A stretch of DNA of 58,347 nt from the NCBI GenBank assembly GCA_020444205.1, contig JAHLLJ010000009.1, forward strand, positions 1 to 58,347, read 5' to 3'. The first letter of the stretch is position 1. The number at the start of each line of letters is the position of its first letter. Below the pieces are notes generated by a model that was not told the origin of the DNA, did not search any database, and worked only from the letters and a program-made list of their open reading frames with translations. Of this stretch, positions 26,931 to 35,932 are shown piece after piece. Source of the DNA: Deltaproteobacteria bacterium. Its GTDB lineage: Bacteria > Desulfobacterota > Desulfarculia > Desulfarculales > Desulfarculaceae. The position numbers and the translations under genes were made by a program.

Positions 26931-26937
26931 ACTGCCT

Positions 26938-29661
26938 TTAGGTGGGCACCACCACCGGTGGCCGCAACAAAAGCTCCACCGCGTCACGGGCCGTGGAGGC
27001 CAACCTGGGGTGGGTGTCTTGCAGGCTTATTAGTTGCCGCAGATTGTCGGCAGTGCGGTAAATGAGTTGGGCGATATCTCCTTCCGCCCCGCCGTATATA
27101 TCCACGATCTTGTCAAAATCCGCCAGTTGGCACCAAGCATAGATGGCCGCCGCTGCCCGGTAGGGTAACACCGGGGTGTCAAAGCCCCATTGCCGCAGGC
27201 GTTCGATCATGGGGTCCAGGGCCTGACGCAATCCTGAAAGGGCAATGCGCAGGCGCCGGTCAAGGTGGGGGGTGAAGTCGGGCTCGCGCTCGTCCACAAA
27301 CAGGGCCAGGATAGCCGCCAAAAGCACCGGGTCTTGACGGGGCAGGGCGCCTTGACGGATGGCTTCGGCAATGAGCACCGGCTGATCCAGGCGAAGCTGG
27401 CTGGCCCACAGGCCGTCCGGGGTGAGGCGGCCCTGAGGGTCGGCAAAACCCTCGGTGCGCAGAAACTCCAGATGGCGCACAAAGTCGTACCAAAAAGCGT
27501 GGCTTTGATCCGCCACCTCGGCAAGCTGCTCTTCAGCTTGGTTCAATAACCTGCCCAGGCCTTTTTTGCTCTTGAGGCATTCGCCCTGGACCGGGCAGGA
27601 AGTGCAGATTAGAGCCTCCTGCTCGTTCTCCACCGCCTTCAGGCGATCCTTGACCTCGGCGGACTCCTGGGTGGCCAGGCGCTCTATCTGAGGCGCGCCC
27701 AAGGGGGTGGGCCTGCGGGGGGCCTGTTTGAGCACGGCCTCGGCCAGGGCCCTGCCGCCTCCGGCCTGTGGCAGGGTAAGCTCTTCTTGGAACACACCGG
27801 CGATCTCTTCCAGATCCACGAACTCCAGGCGGGGGTGCCCCCGGGTGAGGCGGCGTTCCCTTTCCAGACTCACGGCCAGCACACCGCGGCCCTCGGGGCT
27901 CTCCTCCCGGCGCAGAACCGCCCAAGCGGAGCCGTACATGTCCATCAACACCCGTCCCCGGCTAAGGGCACCCCACAGGCCGCTCTGGCTGGACTCTGCT
28001 TCCTGCTCCAGCCGCCTGCGCAGGCGTTCCAGTTGCCGGCGCCTGCGGCGGCGCACTACAGCCTCTTCCGGGCCAGGGCAGTGAGAGCCGGCCAGCTCAT
28101 GGGCCAGGGTTTTGAGCACCCTTTGAGGGCCGGCCTTGGTGCGTGGCTTGCCGTCGGTGCGCTCCAAGCGCTGGAAAGTGGCCAGGGACATGCCCAACAG
28201 CTGCTTCACCTCGGCCGGGCGCTGGGACAAAAGCAGGTTGAGCACCATGGAAAAGTTAATCGACAACTGGCTTTCTATGGGGTCAGGCTCGGAGTCCAAC
28301 AGGGTGGCCACCAGAGGGATGTCGTTGAAGGGACCGGGAACCACGCAGGCAAAGCCAATGTTGTCCATGCCCCGGCGGCCCGCCCTCCCAGTCATTTGCA
28401 ACAGATCGGTGGCTCCCAGTTCCACAAACTCCCGGCCATTGAAGCGGTCGCTCTGGGTGATGACCACGGTGCGGGCCGGGAAGTTCACACCCGCCGCCAC
28501 GGTGGAGGTGCTAAAGATGGCTTTGAGCAAGCCCTTTTGCATGAGCCGCTCCACCAACAACTTGCCTAGAGGCAGATGTCCCGCGTGGTGGCTGGCTACC
28601 TGGAACCTGCGGATCTGATCGATTTGGGCCTGGTCGTGCAAAAAGGGATATTGCTCCAACCAGCGGTCGATTTCCTGATTTAGCTGCTGGGTGCGCTCAG
28701 GGTCATACTCCAGATGGGCCGTGGCCGTGTACTCCAGGGCCGCGTCACAGTCGGAGCGCGATTTCAGGAAAAAGATGGCTGGCAGCAAATCCGCCTCTTC
28801 CAGGGAGCGCAGGATGCGCCCAAAAGGAGGGAGGTGGTTTCCCTGCCAGCGCGAGCGGCTGCTGGCCTTGCTCTCCAGGAACTTACGCACCTTGGCAAAA
28901 AGGCCGCGCTTGGTCTTCAAGGGAGTCAGTTCGCCGTCGGGCATCAAGAACAGAGGGTATAGAGGCACCGGCCTCTGGCTGCTGAAGACCGTGGCGCAAG
29001 GTTCATCGCGCACAAAGTTGAGCCAGCGGGCAATCTGGGACGCATTGGCCACTGTGGCCGATAGCAAGAGCAGCCGCACGCGCACCGGCAGGTAGATGAT
29101 AACCTCTTCCCACACCACGCCCCGGTCCGGGTCTCCCAGGAAATGGGCTTCATCCAACACCACCAAACCCGCGTCCAGGTCGCTGCCCCGGTGCATGGCG
29201 TCGTATAGCTGGTTGCGCAATATTTCGGTGGTGCCCACGATAAGCGGGGCGCCCAGGTTCTCCTTGCGGTCACCGGTAAGGATGCCCACGTTTTCGTGCC
29301 CGAATATCTCACCGAACTCGGCAAGCTTGGCGTTGGTCAGGGCTTTGAGGGGGCTGGCATACCAAGCCCGTTGTCCCTTGGCCAGGGTTCGGGCGATGGC
29401 CTGCTCGGCGATCCAGGTCTTACCCGAGCCGGTGGGCGCGCTTACCACCACATCCTGTGCGTCAAGTAGCTCCACCGCCTCGCTCTGAAAGGGATCGGCC
29501 TTAAAGGGTGCGTCGCTGGGCACTCCCACGTCGGCCAGAACCGGGCTCAGCTTGGGGTTAACCCTGGGCCTAAAAGGCGTGTCTTCCGTCTGCTTGGGGC
29601 GGGGGCGTCGCGAAGCGTTGCGCGGCGGGTTGCGTCTTTTCCTAGGTGGTCGCTTGCTCAA
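26938..29661 (-). CDS. Ski2-like DEAH-box RNA helicase with C-terminal Cys cluster
   Basis: A 907-residue superfamily 2 helicase of the Ski2/Mtr4-like group. The N-terminal ~30 residues are strongly basic. Walker A is SAPTGSGKT (Lys81), followed by WYASPLKALTNAK, VLDEAHFLGD, LLLSATVANA, and the C-terminal helicase motif QMTGRAGRRGMDN. The distal third resembles the helical DSHCT domain of Mtr4-type enzymes and carries C686-x2-C689-x5-C695 (CTSCPVQGEC), possibly part of a metal or Fe-S site, although a fourth ligand is not obvious. The start is TTG 29661, 6 bases after gggag. The role is probably RNA processing or turnover; no RNase or tRNA gene is adjacent to support it. Confidence 0.88.
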   Translation of the reverse strand: MSKRPPRKRRNPPRNASRRPRPKQTEDTPFRPRVNPKLSPVLADVGVPSDAPFKADPFQSEAVELLDAQDVVVSAPTGSGKTWIAEQAIARTLAKGQRAWYASPLKALTNAKLAEFGEIFGHENVGILTGDRKENLGAPLIVGTTEILRNQLYDAMHRGSDLDAGLVVLDEAHFLGDPDRGVVWEEVIIYLPVRVRLLLLSATVANASQIARWLNFVRDEPCATVFSSQRPVPLYPLFLMPDGELTPLKTKRGLFAKVRKFLESKASSRSRWQGNHLPPFGRILRSLEEADLLPAIFFLKSRSDCDAALEYTATAHLEYDPERTQQLNQEIDRWLEQYPFLHDQAQIDQIRRFQVASHHAGHLPLGKLLVERLMQKGLLKAIFSTSTVAAGVNFPARTVVITQSDRFNGREFVELGATDLLQMTGRAGRRGMDNIGFACVVPGPFNDIPLVATLLDSEPDPIESQLSINFSMVLNLLLSQRPAEVKQLLGMSLATFQRLERTDGKPRTKAGPQRVLKTLAHELAGSHCPGPEEAVVRRRRRRQLERLRRRLEQEAESSQSGLWGALSRGRVLMDMYGSAWAVLRREESPEGRGVLAVSLERERRLTRGHPRLEFVDLEEIAGVFQEELTLPQAGGGRALAEAVLKQAPRRPTPLGAPQIERLATQESAEVKDRLKAVENEQEALICTSCPVQGECLKSKKGLGRLLNQAEEQLAEVADQSHAFWYDFVRHLEFLRTEGFADPQGRLTPDGLWASQLRLDQPVLIAEAIRQGALPRQDPVLLAAILALFVDEREPDFTPHLDRRLRIALSGLRQALDPMIERLRQWGFDTPVLPYRAAAAIYAWCQLADFDKIVDIYGGAEGDIAQLIYRTADNLRQLISLQDTHPRLASTARDAVELLLRPPVVVPT

Positions 29662-29867
29662 ATAAATCTCCCGGCTGAGGCCATCCTAGCGCAGGCAAGC
29701 ATGCGGCGGCAATGCTTTGCTTGGGCGGAGAGGCCCAGCCCGCATCCTTCTCAAGGGCCGGGCCAGGGTACAGGCTTAGCACTGACAAAAGGAAGACTTC
29801 TTTTATACCTGGACCGTGAATCCTGATTTGTTGTCTAATCCCATCCAACCCTCATGAAATATGCAGG

Positions 29868-30578
29868 CTAGGCTGGTTCGTGGTACCCGGTGATCTGGTC
29901 CAGCTCGTCCTTGAGGCGGTTGAGCTCGTCTTCCAACTCCTGACGGGCTGCTTCCAATTCCCGGCCCCTGATCCCCGGCGGGTAGCGGAATTCCTTGCCC
30001 GCAGTGCACACAAGCTTGGCAAAGGGCTTGGGAATCATGGTGCGGTCCCAGGTATTTTTCAAAACCCACACCCGGTCGGATGACCACATAAGGGGCAAAA
30101 GAGGCAGGCCGGTCTGGGAAGCCAGGACTATCATTCCTTTTTTGGCTTTGTATCGCGGGCCGCGCGGACCGTCGGCCACGGTGGCGGCATACCTTGTGGC
30201 GCCTCCTTGCAGATAATCGGCCATTTCCTTAAGCGCGGCAATTCCACCCCGGCTGGAAGATCCGCGCACCGGCACGCCGCCCATGATGGATAGGTAGCGA
30301 GCCAGATACTCGCCATCCTTGGAGCGGCTTATCATAACCGCGGGGTGTTGCTTGCCGAAAAAATACAGGGAGAAGATGGCCCCGCGGTGCCAGGTAACGC
30401 CGATCGCCGAGCGGCCTTTGCTGAAATATTTTTCCGCCAGGTCGTTGCGTAAAATCTTCACGCGGCAGGTCCTAAACAGGGTGCGCACCAGGCGGGCGGC
30501 GAGTTGGGACACCAGCCAGAATTGCACGCGCTGCCAAACACTGTATGACCTAGTTTCGCTCAAGCTAAGCTCCCGCAT
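29868..30578 (-). CDS. DUF374-family lysophospholipid acyltransferase-like protein
   Basis: This 236-residue protein belongs to the DUF374 branch of the lysophospholipid acyltransferase superfamily, thought to acylate lipid A or other membrane lipids. Visible features are VTWHRGAIFSLYFF (position of the catalytic-histidine motif), SRSKDGEYLA, PVRGSSSRGG, VADGPRGPRYKAKKG (very typical) and the GLPLLPLM region. It is probably attached to the inner face of the membrane. The C-terminal ~35 residues form an acidic helix. ATG 30578 has no clear Shine-Dalgarno. A 206-bp gap without recognisable features separates it from the helicase start. Confidence 0.85.
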   Translation of the reverse strand: MRELSLSETRSYSVWQRVQFWLVSQLAARLVRTLFRTCRVKILRNDLAEKYFSKGRSAIGVTWHRGAIFSLYFFGKQHPAVMISRSKDGEYLARYLSIMGGVPVRGSSSRGGIAALKEMADYLQGGATRYAATVADGPRGPRYKAKKGMIVLASQTGLPLLPLMWSSDRVWVLKNTWDRTMIPKPFAKLVCTAGKEFRYPPGIRGRELEAARQELEDELNRLKDELDQITGYHEPA

Positions 30579-30735
30579 ATATAAATCGGCTAATAATTAC
30601 CATGTGTTCCTGTTGTAGGCAAAGCCGTGGGGCGAGGATTTTTACCAAACGGCACTTTTGGGTACACTATTATTCAGATGAAGCCTGCCGAAAGCTCACC
30701 AAGGCCTCAGGGCCTATATGCAAAGGGATAGCGCA

Positions 30736-31131
30736 ATGGAGATGAACATCAGCTTGGGCCCCAACCAACTGGTCACCGCCCGCTGGGACAATTTCGAAGT
30801 AAGCACCGACCAACCTGTCAGCCAAGGAGGGCAGGGAAACGCCCCGTCGCCTTTTGAGCTTTTTCTGGCCTCTTTAGCCACTTGCACCGCGTTTTACGTG
30901 CTCGGCTTCTGCCGCACCCGGGACATCCCCACCGATGACGTCAAACTGGTGCAACGGCTGATCACCTCGGAGGATGGCAAGGAGGAGAAGGCCATTGAAA
31001 TGGAGATAATCCTGCCTCCGGAGTTCCCCGCCAAATACGAAAAAGCGGTGGTAAAAGCCGCTTCCATGTGCCACGTAAAAAAGACCATCCTGAACCCGCC
31101 GGAGATTACCTTAAACGCCCGGCGAGCCTAA
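30736..31131 (+). CDS. OsmC-family peroxiredoxin-like protein
   Basis: A 131-residue OsmC/Ohr-fold protein, typically a thiol-dependent hydroperoxide reductase. The two conserved cysteines are visible in LASLATCTAFYVLGFC and ASMCHVKKTI. SPFELFLASLATC is the family hallmark. I start at ATG 30736, 8 bases after aaaggg; the ATG at 30718 lies upstream of that site. The last 21 bases overlap the end of the convergent cbiB gene. Confidence 0.88.
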   Translation: MEMNISLGPNQLVTARWDNFEVSTDQPVSQGGQGNAPSPFELFLASLATCTAFYVLGFCRTRDIPTDDVKLVQRLITSEDGKEEKAIEMEIILPPEFPAKYEKAVVKAASMCHVKKTILNPPEITLNARRA

Positions 31132-32076
31132 AACCCAAGCCAGGAAAAAGGCGCCACCACCAGCCAGAATGGTGGCCACTTGCATGAGGCGGACGCACTG
31201 CTGTGCCTGAAGCTCATCGGTGGGGCCGCCCTCGGGGTTGATCCACGGCTTGTCCACCAGCACGCCGTGGTAATAGTTGGGGCCACCTAGGCGCACGCCC
31301 AGGGCTCCAGCCACCGCCGCCTCGGGCCAGGCCGAGTTGGGGCTTTTGTGAGCCCCGTGGTCCCGCAGGGCGATTTGCCAGGCCTCGCCGGCCCTGAAGC
31401 CCAAAAAGGGGCAGGCGATTGCCAAAAGCAGGGCGCTGAGCCGGGCGGGCAGCCATCCGGCCAGGTCGTCCAGGCGGGCCGCGGCCCAACCCAAGTGCAG
31501 GAAGCGCTCGTTACGGTAGCCCACCATGGAGTCCAAGGTGTTTATGGCCTTATAGGCTACCGCGCCCACTGGCCCCAGCAAGGCCATGTAAAGCAGAGGG
31601 GCCACCACGCCATCGTTAAAGTTCTCGGCCACGGTCTCCACCACCGCCCGTCGGATGCCATGTGAATCCAAACTCTGGGTTTCGCGGCCCACGATCATGG
31701 ACAAGCGGCCACGGGCAAGCCCAACATCACCACTTTTCAACGCCGTCAGCACCGAGTGGGCTTCACGCCAGAGCTGGCCCGCGGAAATGCATTGCCAGCA
31801 AAGCACCAGCGCCACCAGCCAGGCCAGCACCGGGGACAAGGCGCCAGATAGGGCCAGGCATAAGGCGGCGGCCAAGGAGAAACCACCCACCACTATCAGC
31901 ACCAGCATGGCTCCGGCCAGGCGTAGGCCTGAAGAAGAGGAAGCCAGGGTATGCAAACGGCCCTCAAGAAAAGCGATGGCGCGTCCCATATAACGAACTA
32001 GGTGCGGCCATGAGGGAGGATCGCCCAATAGGGCATCGGCGGCTATGGCAAAAGCTATAATCCAGGCGCCAGTCAT
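31111..32076 (-). CDS. cbiB: Adenosylcobinamide-phosphate synthase CbiB/CobD
   Basis: This integral membrane enzyme attaches aminopropanol (or its phosphate) to adenosylcobyric acid in cobalamin synthesis. It has 321 residues. Family features are ADALLGDPPSWPHLVRYMGRAI at the N-terminus (the DPxxxPHPV-like motif), VVETVAENFNDGVVAPLLYMALLGPVGAVAYK-type core elements, and NTLDSMVGYRNERFLHLG. Several hydrophobic helices are present. No other cobalamin gene lies in the window, so the pathway must be encoded elsewhere or be a salvage route. The stop region overlaps the convergent osmC-like gene by 21 bases. Confidence 0.93.
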   Translation of the reverse strand: MTGAWIIAFAIAADALLGDPPSWPHLVRYMGRAIAFLEGRLHTLASSSSGLRLAGAMLVLIVVGGFSLAAALCLALSGALSPVLAWLVALVLCWQCISAGQLWREAHSVLTALKSGDVGLARGRLSMIVGRETQSLDSHGIRRAVVETVAENFNDGVVAPLLYMALLGPVGAVAYKAINTLDSMVGYRNERFLHLGWAAARLDDLAGWLPARLSALLLAIACPFLGFRAGEAWQIALRDHGAHKSPNSAWPEAAVAGALGVRLGGPNYYHGVLVDKPWINPEGGPTDELQAQQCVRLMQVATILAGGGAFFLAWVLGSPGV

Positions 32077-32382
32077 GAAACAATCTCATAAATATTCACC
32101 GAAAACTTTTCGGCCTTTGCTGCACAATACATCAACTAGTAATCAGCTAGTGCTATTGGATTATAATGCAGTAAACCGTTGAGGGAGTCTAATTTAAAAA
32201 CCTTTAACTCGCAAGCAAATCCAATAAAGGGTTTCAATTAAATTTTTAACAGTTTTTTCCTATAGCTAATCATTAGCAAATCCCCTGTGGTCATTAGAAA
32301 CTACAAATGTCCCCGCATTAGACGCATAATTTTTTTACATAAATCATTACTAGGTTTAAATAAAAAACTTACAAATTACGCC

Positions 32383-32412
32383 TTGACTAAACACGAAAAC
32401 AGGCTGTATAAA
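32383..32412 (+). promoter_or_regulatory. Sigma70-type promoter of the small basic protein gene
   Basis: TTGACT (32383-32388), 18-base spacer, TATAAA (32407-32412). It lies in a very AT-rich island (about 32080-32460) that contrasts sharply with the GC-rich surroundings and contains no gene I can support. Confidence 0.7.
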
Positions 32413-32469
32413 ATAATAATAACTTTATAGTTATTTGTGTAGTAACAAATAAATTAAAGGAGAAAAGAC

Positions 32470-32835
32470 GTGGCACGCACCTCTCGTTGGAATGAAACCG
32501 ACAGGGCCAAGCTACTGAAAATGGTCAAAAGTGGCGTATCAGAACAGGAAATTCGCAGTAATTTCAAGACTAAAGGCCCTAAAGGTGCTATGCGGGACAT
32601 GACTGCGGTAGAGTTTGCCCAGCAACTAAAGCAGTCCATGGTTGAAGCCGGAGACATTAAACAAGAAGCCCGCAAAAAAGAAAAAGCCCAGGCTGCGGTG
32701 TATAAGGTTACCAACACCGGTCGCCTTACCATCACCGACTTCGGCGAACTCACCGGTGCCAAAGAAGGCGCTTCCTATACCTTGGAAAAGCCACGCGGCC
32801 GTTCCAATGCTTGGCGCCTAGTGCCGACGAAATAA
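32470..32835 (+). CDS. Small basic protein of unknown function
   Basis: I do not recognise this 121-residue protein. The first ~40 residues (SRWNETDRAKLLKMVKSGVS then EQEIRSNF) look like a helix-turn-helix or SANT-like segment. A Lys/Ala-rich helix follows (~62-75), and then a beta-rich C-terminal half (YKVTNTGRLTITDFGEL, SYTLEKPRGRSNAWRLV) with many Arg/Lys. This suggests, without proof, a nucleic-acid-binding protein. The GTG start at 32470 follows a perfect aaaggagaaaag by 7 bases. A strong promoter and an AT-rich leader imply high expression. A terminator hairpin follows at 32981. Its base composition is lower in GC than that of its neighbours. Confidence 0.75.
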   Translation: MARTSRWNETDRAKLLKMVKSGVSEQEIRSNFKTKGPKGAMRDMTAVEFAQQLKQSMVEAGDIKQEARKKEKAQAAVYKVTNTGRLTITDFGELTGAKEGASYTLEKPRGRSNAWRLVPTK

Positions 32836-32980
32836 CTATCCAGGTTCCTCGCAACGTCTACTAGTTAGGCGGGAGAATGAAGCTCCTCTTGGCGAGGTGT
32901 CAGTTTAAGATGTATCCGCCGCTGATTCTTATGGCATAAATGACATAAGAGGATCAGAGAAGAATGCATAACATGCCGTG

Positions 32981-33015
32981 AGCCGGTGGCCCCCTAAGGC
33001 CGCCGGTTTTATTTG
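32981..33015 (+). terminator. Candidate terminator after the small basic protein gene
   Basis: Arms gccggtggcc (32982-32991) and ggccgccggt (32998-33007) pair with two G-T wobbles and are followed by tttatttg. The stem ends about 35 bases before the pgpA start. Confidence 0.6.
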
Positions 33016-33044
33016 TAAAAATAGTTACCATTGGGGAAAATTCA

Positions 33045-33530
33045 TTGAAAGGGCACTGGCCTTTAAAACTATTGGTCAGTTTGGGAGTAGGGCTTCTTCC
33101 CGGCCCCCATGGCACTTACGGCTCTGTTCTTACCGCGGGACTAGGCGCCTTGTGGCTTTACCACGGCGGCGCTCTCGCTGGTTGGCCTTATGGTTCTGTG
33201 GTCGCTCTGGTGGGTTTGGCGGCATTTATTTTTTGTCACCTAGCCTTGCGCCGTCAAATATTTGGTACTGAGACCGATCCTGGCCGAATAGTTCTGGACG
33301 AGGCCGCGGGCATGCTGGTGGCCATGTTTGGTATCAGCTCCCTTGGTTGGGAGTTGCTGGCCGCGCTGGCCTTTTTCCGCTTTTTCGACATCGTCAAACC
33401 CTTGGGAGTGAACACTCTGCAAAGGCTTGAAGGGACATGGGGGGTGGTCGCCGATGACCTACTGGCCGGGTTGTACGCTTTGCTTGCTTGGCGGTCGTTG
33501 GCTTGGTTAGTGGCCCTGGCCGGAGCCTGA
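33045..33530 (+). CDS. pgpA: Phosphatidylglycerophosphatase A
   Basis: This inner-membrane enzyme dephosphorylates phosphatidylglycerol phosphate to phosphatidylglycerol. The 161 residues carry the family motifs: GLLPGPHGTYGS near the start, DPGRIVLDEAAGML (acidic active-site segment), FRFFDIVKPLG, and GVVADDLLAG near the end. Four hydrophobic segments fit a small membrane protein. The start is TTG 33045 after ggggaaaa. The last 24 bases overlap the convergent deacetylase gene. Confidence 0.92.
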   Translation: MKGHWPLKLLVSLGVGLLPGPHGTYGSVLTAGLGALWLYHGGALAGWPYGSVVALVGLAAFIFCHLALRRQIFGTETDPGRIVLDEAAGMLVAMFGISSLGWELLAALAFFRFFDIVKPLGVNTLQRLEGTWGVVADDLLAGLYALLAWRSLAWLVALAGA

Positions 33531-34445
33531 TGGCCCTCCCAGGATTTCAGAGACCTTTACCAGGGACACTTGCTGTTTTAGGCGAGGGGCCCAGCTCTCC
33601 AAGGCCTTCATGGTTACCGAGTGAGGGTGGCCGATAGCAATTGCCCGTCCCCGTTCTTTAGCCACGGACATCAGCCGCAGCATTTGCTCGTCAATGGCCT
33701 CGCGGCTGACCTGGTGGTCCAGAAACACGTCCCTGCGGCCGGTGCGCAGCCCCAGCCTCTGAGCCGTGGCCAAGCCCTTAGAGTCAGCGCTGGTAAAGCT
33801 GTCCAAGTAATACAAGCCGCGCTTTTTTATCTCCAAGAGCACGCACTCTAGTAACTCTGGGTACAGGCTGAACCTGGAGCCCATGTGGTTGTTCACCCCA
33901 ACCGCCTGAGGCACCTTGGCCAGGTCCTCTTGCAGCACCTTCAGTAAGCGCTGAGAAGGCATATCGCACAACAAAACCCCTTTGCCGGGGTTACGGCGTG
34001 GGAAGCCCTTGGGCTCCATGGGCAGATGCAGCATCACCTCCAGGCCATTGGCTTGGGCCAGGCGAGCCACGGCCTTTGCCCGGGAAGAGTGGGGTAGGAT
34101 GGAAATGGTCAGGGGGATGCCAAGCGCGGCCAGGCGCTTGGCCTGGGCCACTGAGTAGCCCATATCGTCAATGACCAGGGCCACCAGGGGACGCGAAAGG
34201 TCAGGCTGATTGGTAGCTGGTTTTGCAGGTGGCAGAACCTTTGGCTTTGGCGCGGCGGGTTTGGTGCTAGCCTGGGGCGCCGGCTTGGCCCTGGGCACCG
34301 ACTGTTTGGGCGCAGGGCGCCGAGGTTCCGGGGTGCCCCACCAAAGGCCAAGTAAAAAGGCGCAAAGAACCCCGGCCGCCCCCAAGGCCCAAAGGGCCCG
34401 GCGGCGGCGCGAGGTGTGTTTCTTGGACTTTTTACGCTGAGTCAC
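33507..34445 (-). CDS. Divergent polysaccharide deacetylase family protein (YibQ-like)
   Basis: A 312-residue envelope protein. A basic N-terminus (RKKSKKHTSRRRR) and one membrane helix (~17-37) anchor it, with a Pro/Ala/Lys-rich spacer (~40-85) into the periplasm. The catalytic-fold domain (~85-300) has LVALVIDDMGYS, SILPHSS, MLHLPMEPKG, GVNNHMGSRF, YLDSFTS and AIGHPH, the motifs of the divergent polysaccharide deacetylase family. The substrate is unknown but is probably a glycan of the cell wall. Its ATG overlaps the ctpA stop by 4 bases, so it is the last gene of the ftsE operon. A gene of this kind commonly follows envC and ctpA in proteobacteria. Confidence 0.9.
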   Translation of the reverse strand: MTQRKKSKKHTSRRRRALWALGAAGVLCAFLLGLWWGTPEPRRPAPKQSVPRAKPAPQASTKPAAPKPKVLPPAKPATNQPDLSRPLVALVIDDMGYSVAQAKRLAALGIPLTISILPHSSRAKAVARLAQANGLEVMLHLPMEPKGFPRRNPGKGVLLCDMPSQRLLKVLQEDLAKVPQAVGVNNHMGSRFSLYPELLECVLLEIKKRGLYYLDSFTSADSKGLATAQRLGLRTGRRDVFLDHQVSREAIDEQMLRLMSVAKERGRAIAIGHPHSVTMKALESWAPRLKQQVSLVKVSEILGGPSGSGQGH

Positions 34446-35869
34446 TGATTTTTAACGGCACCGACATCCTTGCCTTGTTCCAGAACATCGCGGCGGGAGA
34501 ATACCTGCCATGCCTTGAGCAGATCCAAGGCGCGGATCATTTGGTTGTCCTTTTCCAAACGGTCCTTGGGGTAATGCAGCTTATCCTCTTTGTCCTCAGC
34601 CTTTTCCTTGTCTTCGGCCTTGCCCTGCTCCGGCTCTTTATCCTTGGCGGGTTGGGCCTTTTGTTTCTTGGCCGCGCCTTGGTCCTCCTCGGGAGCCATG
34701 GCCCCTTCCAGGTCCTTTTCTCGCAAGGGCTGGGAATTTTTCGCCGCCTTGGGCGCCGGGGCGGGAGGCTTGAATGGAACCACCAAGTCCGGGGTGATGC
34801 CCTTGGCCTGAATAGCCCGTCCACTGGGGGTGTAGTAGCGGGCCGTGGTCAGCTTGAGAGCACCCTTGTCTTCCAGGGGCAATATGGTCTGCACCGAGCC
34901 CTTGCCAAAGGTCTGGGTACCCAGGATCATGGCCCGCTTATGATCTTGCAACGCGCCGGCCAAGATTTCGCTGGCGCTGGCCGAACCTTGGTTGACCAAC
35001 ACGATGATGGGGTAGTTGTTGGCGGTCATGCGCGGGGTGGCCCTAAACACCATTTCCTGACCTGGCGCCCGGCCCCTGGTGGAGACGATCAGCCCCTTGT
35101 CCAGGAACTGGTCGGCGACATTGACCGCTTCGGTGAGCAGGCCGCCGGGATTGGTCCTGAGGTCGATTATCAGGCCCTTTAGGGGCACCTTTTGGCTTTG
35201 CAGCTCATTGAGGCCCTTGAGCAACTCGTCGGTGGTGTTCTCCTGGAAGTTGGCCAAACGCAGCAGGCCGTAACCGTCCTCAAGCAGGTAGTAGCGCACG
35301 CTCTTGATGGGAATCATGTCGCGCACTATCTCGATGTCCTTGAGGTTGTTGGCTCCTTCCCGCAGCACGGTGAGAACCACCTTGCTTCCCTTGGGGCCGC
35401 GGATTTTCTTCACCGCGTCCATCAGGGTCATGCCCTTGGTGAGCTTGCCGTCGATCTTCATGATGCGGTCGCCCGCCTCCACCCCCGCCTTGAAGGCCGG
35501 GGTGCCCTCAATGGGCGAAACCACGGTGAGGATGCCATCCTTGGTGGTGATGACTATGCCTACCCCGCTAAAGGTGCCCTTGGTCTCGACCTGGAGCTCC
35601 TTATATTCCTCGGGGGTCATGTAGGCGGAGTGGGGATCCAGGCTGCTGACCATGCCTTTTACCGCTTCGGTAAGCAACTCGTCGGGAGTCTTTTTCTCGA
35701 CGTATTTCTTCTGGACCTGTTCCATCACCTCGGTCAGCAGGCGCATGCGGCTATAATCCGCGTCGCTGGCGGCCTGGGCCGCCTGGTGCTGGAGTTGAGG
35801 TAGATAGAAACTGAGCATGGCCACAACGGCCAATAGAATCAAGCCATGACGTAGAGTACGGCCGGGCAT
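34442..35869 (-). CDS. ctpA: C-terminal processing serine peptidase (S41 family)
   Basis: A periplasmic protease that trims or degrades envelope proteins, often peptidoglycan hydrolases. With the start at ATG 35869 it has 475 residues: signal anchor (~7-30), an N-terminal helical region, a PDZ domain (~80-165; FSGVGIVITTKDGILTVVSP, GDRIMKIDG), and a protease core with the serine in NQGSASASEI and the lysine in FGKGSVQT. The C-terminal ~100 residues are Lys/Glu-rich and low in complexity. I prefer 35869 because ggggagg lies 5 bases upstream; an ATG at 35887 would place that site inside the coding region. The gene is 63 bases after envC and overlaps the next gene by 4 bases. Confidence 0.93.
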   Translation of the reverse strand: MPGRTLRHGLILLAVVAMLSFYLPQLQHQAAQAASDADYSRMRLLTEVMEQVQKKYVEKKTPDELLTEAVKGMVSSLDPHSAYMTPEEYKELQVETKGTFSGVGIVITTKDGILTVVSPIEGTPAFKAGVEAGDRIMKIDGKLTKGMTLMDAVKKIRGPKGSKVVLTVLREGANNLKDIEIVRDMIPIKSVRYYLLEDGYGLLRLANFQENTTDELLKGLNELQSQKVPLKGLIIDLRTNPGGLLTEAVNVADQFLDKGLIVSTRGRAPGQEMVFRATPRMTANNYPIIVLVNQGSASASEILAGALQDHKRAMILGTQTFGKGSVQTILPLEDKGALKLTTARYYTPSGRAIQAKGITPDLVVPFKPPAPAPKAAKNSQPLREKDLEGAMAPEEDQGAAKKQKAQPAKDKEPEQGKAEDKEKAEDKEDKLHYPKDRLEKDNQMIRALDLLKAWQVFSRRDVLEQGKDVGAVKNQ

Positions 35870-35932
35870 TTTTGCCTCCCCGGACATGATTGAACTTTAA
35901 AGATTTAAGACTAGCGCCTGGGGCCTAACTGG

